Shown here: piece after piece, positions 59,499 to 64,000 of the stretch
Layout: the number at the start of each line of letters is the position of its first letter
How positions within the stretch are numbered: position 1 is the first letter of the stretch
Assembly (NCBI RefSeq): GCF_020379485.1
Contig: NC_063437.1
Span: 5,156,806-5,220,805, forward strand
DNA from: Brassica napus
Taxonomy: Eukaryota > Streptophyta > Magnoliopsida > Brassicales > Brassicaceae
Length of the DNA: 64,000 nt
Direction: 5' to 3'
The notes under the pieces: model-generated
What the model was told of the DNA's origin: nothing
Seen by the model: only the letters and a program-made list of their open reading frames with translations
Database searches by the model: none
Made by a program: the position numbers and the translations under genes

Positions 59499-60278
59499 AT
59501 TTTTGGGGTGGTTTCAAAATTAATCAAGAAGTTGTGAAGAAGAAGAAGAGAGATCACGGTTATTTTTTAGAAAACATAACTTTAGGAAACACGTAAAATT
59601 TAGAAAATTAAAGATTTACAGAATATTTCTCAACAGATTTTGTAGAGATTTAAGGAATATTTTAGAAAATAATTCGAATTTGGCAGAACATGCATTCTGC
59701 TGCACGTAGCTTTGATATATGATGGTAGATACGACTGCAGAATGTATAATCCTACAGAGATAGGTTATAGTATCTTAGTAGATAACGAAATATTACCGTG
59801 GTAGAGGATTAGTAACTGGCAGATTCTATGATTTCGGGACAGTAGTTATATAGGAGACACTAGTTCATGAAATCTTTCGGGGTTCAGATTGTAAGCAAAA
59901 CCGTAACCTTTTCTTTCTACGGTAGTAGACATATTACGAAACCGTAGACTTTACTATCTTCAAGCGTCATATACCTATGTAGTTAACCGAAACTACGATC
60001 TACATATCCGTAGTTAGTAGATTTTGTTTTCTGCGATCCGAAGATCAAAATATGAAATTGTGTTGCACTAATATTTAGTCAACCAAATTATTTTTCATAT
60101 GATTGTTTCATGTTTATGTACATTTTGAATAATTTTTCATATTTTTCTGACTCTTAAAATAATTGATATGATTTTTTGAAGTTGGCCAGGGGAATCTATG
60201 TCCAAATCCGACCAAAAAAAGATTTATGCTATAGGGACAATGTAGTTGATTTTCTGTGGTGTTTTGGCAAATTTTTCT
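59499..60278. other. right subterminal region of the MULE
   Basis: AT-rich with many short CGTAG/CTACG pieces in both orientations (59700-60030). No gene. It ends in the right inverted repeat. Confidence 0.5.
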
Positions 60279-62307
60279 AAAAAATCTAGTGTCCAAATCA
60301 TTTATAATTTCTACCACACTGCAAGGACAATGTGCATTGAAACCTTAGTGTTGGAACTTGGAAAAGATAGATTAGGATGTGAGAGTAATGAAGAAATAGA
60401 GTATGGTTGGTTTCAAGAGATGGAGAATGAAGAGAACAAGTGAGAATAAGAGAGAGTAAGCAGAAAATGAAGAAAAAAAACTCTTTTTTTCTTAGATCTG
60501 AAAAATATCATTACAATAGATTATAAGGAAGAAGAAAACCAGAATTGTTTTACACAAGGAGCCAAACACACTTGGCTTATTAGGGAAGCTAGTAAAATAT
60601 CTATCTGTTTTTACTGTAGTTCCGCGGGTACTGTTCATGCTGCAAACCTTGCTTGTCTCTCTTTGGCAAGCCTTGCTAATATTAACTTTTGCAGACCTTG
60701 CTGGATAAATAATTCTTCCTTTTATTTTCATACTCAATAAATTCTTCTTCATTCGAACACTTAGGATGCTTCTTTTATCTAGCACATAAATTATATTATT
60801 AGATCTAAAGTGAGTTCTCATGATAAAAACATAACTTCAAAGATTACATGCAACAAAGTTAGTGAGGTAGGAAATCTTTCTAGAGACTCTCCATGCTTGG
60901 GAGACAAAGAACATTATCAAAGTAGAAGAGAACTAAAAAAACAGAAAGAACAATGGAATTCAAAAGATATTTAAGATCTAAACTCGAGTCATAGGCCAAG
61001 ACACAATTACTAGTAATTTGAAGAACAAATTAGCACCAGAAATGGGGTGAACAAGAGATGCAAGAATGAACCAAATCAAAGGAAAAATTTGCTCGAAATC
61101 AACCAAGAACCGTTCCAGTTTGAATAAAAGAAATGGCATATAGCAAGATAATCCAGAGACTGCACCAACGAGACCAAACAAGAGAACCACCTCACCAAGA
61201 AAGCAAGTCACGAGGAAGAACACCTTGAACTCTAACTGAGAAAAAAGCGCCAAAGAGGACCTAATTCTTACATGCGAATACAACGATCATGTCTAAGCCA
61301 TTTACCGAAAAAAGACCAAACGTCTCCTCGCAAGATAAGAACTGAGAGACTTGACCACTTTGAGCTAGTAGATGCCACCACAATAATAAACATTTAAGCG
61401 ACAAAATCCATAATGAAACATAACAATCACGGTGCAAAATAAGACAAGAAGGCAAAGTATCACAACATATCTTAAAGTCTAAAAAGAAGTCTATACAGAA
61501 AGAGAAGACCACGACAGCAGAACAACCGGAGCACATTATCAAACCACATACCATCGGTTGCAACAAATCCTAAGCGGATCTAACCTTAGCCAAGACAAGA
61601 ACATTAAACATCCCAAACCTTAAGAAAACCAGAAAAAAGCTAACCAACCCGCCAACAAACCCAAAGCCAACACCAACAAAGCTAGAGATCCATGGGAAAA
61701 AGCATCGCTACAGTTTAAAAAGAAGAGAAAACCACTAATTAAACCAACCGGCTTTATACATGCATGACCGGCTTGTATCATGGATCAAACCAACCGACCG
61801 ACTACCTGTGGGTACTTGCTCAATAGGGAAACTGAAATCATTGAAACCAAAAAAGGAAACTTCACTCGACTAATCAGCTATTTAGAACACTTCAGTCAAG
61901 GCAAATTCATTTTGGGTCATGATGTCTTGAAAGATAGTGAATCAGCCACATTTTCAATCATATTGATCCAGTTTGGCCACCCGATTTCCAACCATCGACC
62001 ACACTGTGTTTAGTGCACCAACAAGCAAAGGAGTCTTGACAAAGCTGATTTATCAGACCATAGCATATTTATGGAAGGTTGAGCCTTAATATTTTCAAGA
62101 GATCCACAAAACAACTTATTTGGACCAAGAAAAGGATCCAAGCAAAGTCACTTTGTTTTTGTCGTAGCTAAGATTCAACCAAACCTTTAATCAAAAGATC
62201 AAGAGAGCTCAAGAAATAGTCAAGGTCGTGGCTATACCAAAAATAATTCAAGGAAGAGATTATTTCTAGTCAAAAGTCTTAGTCCACTTTTTTTGTTTTC
62301 AAAACTA
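60279..62307. other. unassigned repeat-like region
   Basis: No supported gene. On the minus strand 60490-60820 resembles an LTR or leader-like non-coding repeat, and 60950-61780 is purine-rich with long minus-strand frames lacking any domain. I could not find paired LTRs, a TSD or termini. Confidence 0.4.
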
Positions 62308-62502
62308 CAGTAAAACCTCTATAAATTAATAATGTTGGGACTACACCAAAACTATAATTTTTTATTAATTTATAGAGATATTAATTTATCGATATACTAA
62401 TTGAACAAAAAAACTCAATTTGACACTATAGAATTATATTATTTTATAGAGATTTTTAGTGTATATTAATTTATAGAGTATTAATTTAAAGATGTTATAA
62501 TG
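62308..62502 (+). mobile_element. Emigrant/pogo-like MITE (195 bp), TA TSD
   Basis: It begins CAGTAAAACCTCTATAAATT, the Emigrant-type terminus, and ends GATGTTATAATG. TA lies on both sides (62306-62307, 62503-62504). It is the inverted relative of 8757-8952. Confidence 0.85.
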
Positions 62503-64000
62503 TATCTAGTTTTCCACATTCTTTTTGTTTATCATAATATATGTAAGTTTACATAAGAGGCACATCGAGAATGAATAAAACCTTTTTTCATTAAAATTTT
62601 GAGACTATTCTCTTTTGTTCATCTTGAACATTTTGATTGTTAGTGAGTCTTATCCTTCAATCAAACTACTGATCATTAAGTGTTCATATCTTGAAGATCT
62701 AGTCAATTAGAGGCCTTCCGAAATCTTTGTGCCACTACTCATTCCATTATCGTTAGTGTTCGTAATCCATCGACCAAAGGCCTATCCAAAATCGCAATCA
62801 ACAAAGTGCATTCCTTAGACCGGATGCTATCAAGAAGAAAACTAGGGTTTTTCAAAATGTTCTCTCTTTTTTTTTTGAAACATTTTATGTAACAACATTT
62901 TTAGAGGAATGTGAGTTTTAGAAGATCAAACGTAGTATTTTTATAATTAATGATGTTAGAACACTTTTTAAATAACACCTATATTAATTTCTGAAACCCT
63001 CCTTCAGTGGTTAGCTTGCTGATTCAAAATTATTAGCTAAAGCTTAAAGATCATTGCTTGTAAGCATTATTTATAACATTTTGTGTAAAACATATCATTG
63101 CAGCAAAGCCAAAATTGACGCTACTCTCTAGTCTCTACAGAAAATGGATCTCACAGATTTGACATCTCTCATTTTCTGTCATTATTGTAACCTTGAAAAG
63201 TAATCATCACTGTCGACCTTTTGTAATCAAAGTGAAATATCATTTTGTTTTCTCTTCTATAATTTTTTTATAGTCTCGTTACAAAATGCATAAGGTGAAT
63301 CTTTTGATTACGACAAAAAGAAAATATTTATGTTCTAGAGAAAAAAAAAAGAGAGTTAAAAAAATGAAGAGATGAAATATTCCAAACCGAAAAGTATCTC
63401 CTCCTTTGAACTTTTTTAATACTTGGCGGTACTCCGGGTAGGGTCTAAAAAGTCTCTTGAAAGTCACGGGGAGCAGCGAACTTGAATTGTTTTTGGCTCT
63501 GGATAATGAAGACACCAAAGTACAAGACACCAAAGTAACTTTGCACTATGTATATAGTATATACAAATGTGTAACCTGTTGAATTTTTTTAACAATTAGT
63601 TTCCAAGGCTTTCTAATTATATGATTACCATCTGAATGAAAAATATTAACTAAAAATTAAGATTATTCCAAAATCAAATATTTAGAAAGAGTGAAAATTC
63701 TGGCATTTGTTTTTACTTTTTTACAAGGAAGGCGTCTTGGCATCTACAAAAAAAAAAAGAATCATTGAGTGGATCGATATCCCACATAGAAGGGACTCAT
63801 CAATATACGAACATATTGAGACGGATCGATCAAATCCAGTTTCTGGATCTTAACAAAACCTTAATTATTTATTTTTTAAAAAATTATTTTAATTCCTAAT
63901 GGAGTGTTCACAGCAACATGAGAGAAGTGTTGCATAAAAAACCATTTGAAAGTTGATCGGATCAATGGGCTTCTATTGTGCCAATATAAAATCGAGTGAG
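62503..64000. other. AT-rich spacer, no gene seen
   Basis: Only short frames without domains. No element ends or RNA genes recognised. Confidence 0.5.

Larger units (their letters stand above)
51098..60278. mobile_element. composite Mutator-like element with Ulp1-type, GRF-type and transposase genes
   Basis: The left end GGGAAAATTGG and the right end (AGAAAAATTTG read inward) start imperfect inverted repeats. These include the shared block ATTGTCCCTAT-x1-2-GCATAA-like at about 51137-51155 and 60205-60240. Flanking A-rich 9-mers agree only partly, so the edges are approximate. Inside are a DUF1985/Ulp1 gene (+), a small GRF-zinc-finger membrane protein gene (+) and a MuDR-type transposase (-). 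MULEs carrying Ulp1-like proteases (Kaonashi type) are known in Arabidopsis. This copy is damaged in two of the three genes. Confidence 0.75.

Noticed and set aside
60978..61566. Two minus-strand 101-codon frames
   Set aside because: Hydrophobic text without a domain or gene structure; probably non-coding repeat DNA.

Overview
The window is nuclear DNA of a flowering plant, almost certainly a Brassica or a close Brassicaceae relative. The genes carry short GT-AG introns, the spacers are AT-rich, and three host genes lie in the order UBX-domain protein, CBS/DUF21 membrane protein, phytoene desaturase. This matches the Arabidopsis chromosome 4 block At4g14250, At4g14240/14230, At4g14210 (PDS3). 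No prokaryotic, organellar, tRNA or rRNA gene was seen. Most of the rest is transposable elements, many with ends that can be set to the base from target-site duplications (TSDs).

Layout. 1-10.9 kb: decayed DNA with a split hAT transposase relic, a hAT MITE with a perfect 8-bp TSD, two 5'-truncated LINE tails, a LINE ORF1 relic, an Emigrant-like MITE and a Tourist-like MITE. 10,987-29,485: a PIF/Harbinger element (15-bp terminal inverted repeats, TAA TSD) carrying a coiled-coil/transmembrane protein gene, the Myb/SANT-like partner protein and a DDE transposase with one premature stop. Inside it sits an LTR retrotransposon (12,274-25,950, TSD TCTTC) that encodes gag and protease but no reverse transcriptase or integrase, and has a spliced antisense gene. 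Inside that gag lies a second, very young LTR element (14,865-20,044, TSD AAAAG, 972-bp LTRs with no difference seen). It is on the minus strand and has one intact long ORF with no recognised gag or pol domain.

29.8-48.9 kb: the host genes. An intronless PUX15-like gene comes first. A young intact Ty3 chromovirus (32,422-37,719, TSD TAATA) separates it from a 12-exon CBS/DUF21 gene whose second intron holds a MITE inside a MITE. A 957-bp foldback Mutator-type element follows, then a 14-exon PDS gene with one GC-AG intron.

49.1-60.3 kb: a non-autonomous Helitron containing a Mutator-type MITE, then an approximately 9.2-kb Mutator-like element (MULE). The MULE carries a DUF1985/Ulp1-type protease gene (three lesions, one at the catalytic Cys codon), a small GRF-zinc-finger coiled-coil membrane protein gene, and an antisense MuDR-type transposase with a C-terminal frameshift. 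60.3-64 kb: unassigned repeats and a second Emigrant-like MITE.

The best candidates for new biology are the unknown ORF of the inner LTR element, the palindromic satellite in the outer LTR that differs by about 15 units between the two LTRs of one insertion, and the recurrence of small coiled-coil/membrane proteins as passengers in two unrelated DNA transposons.
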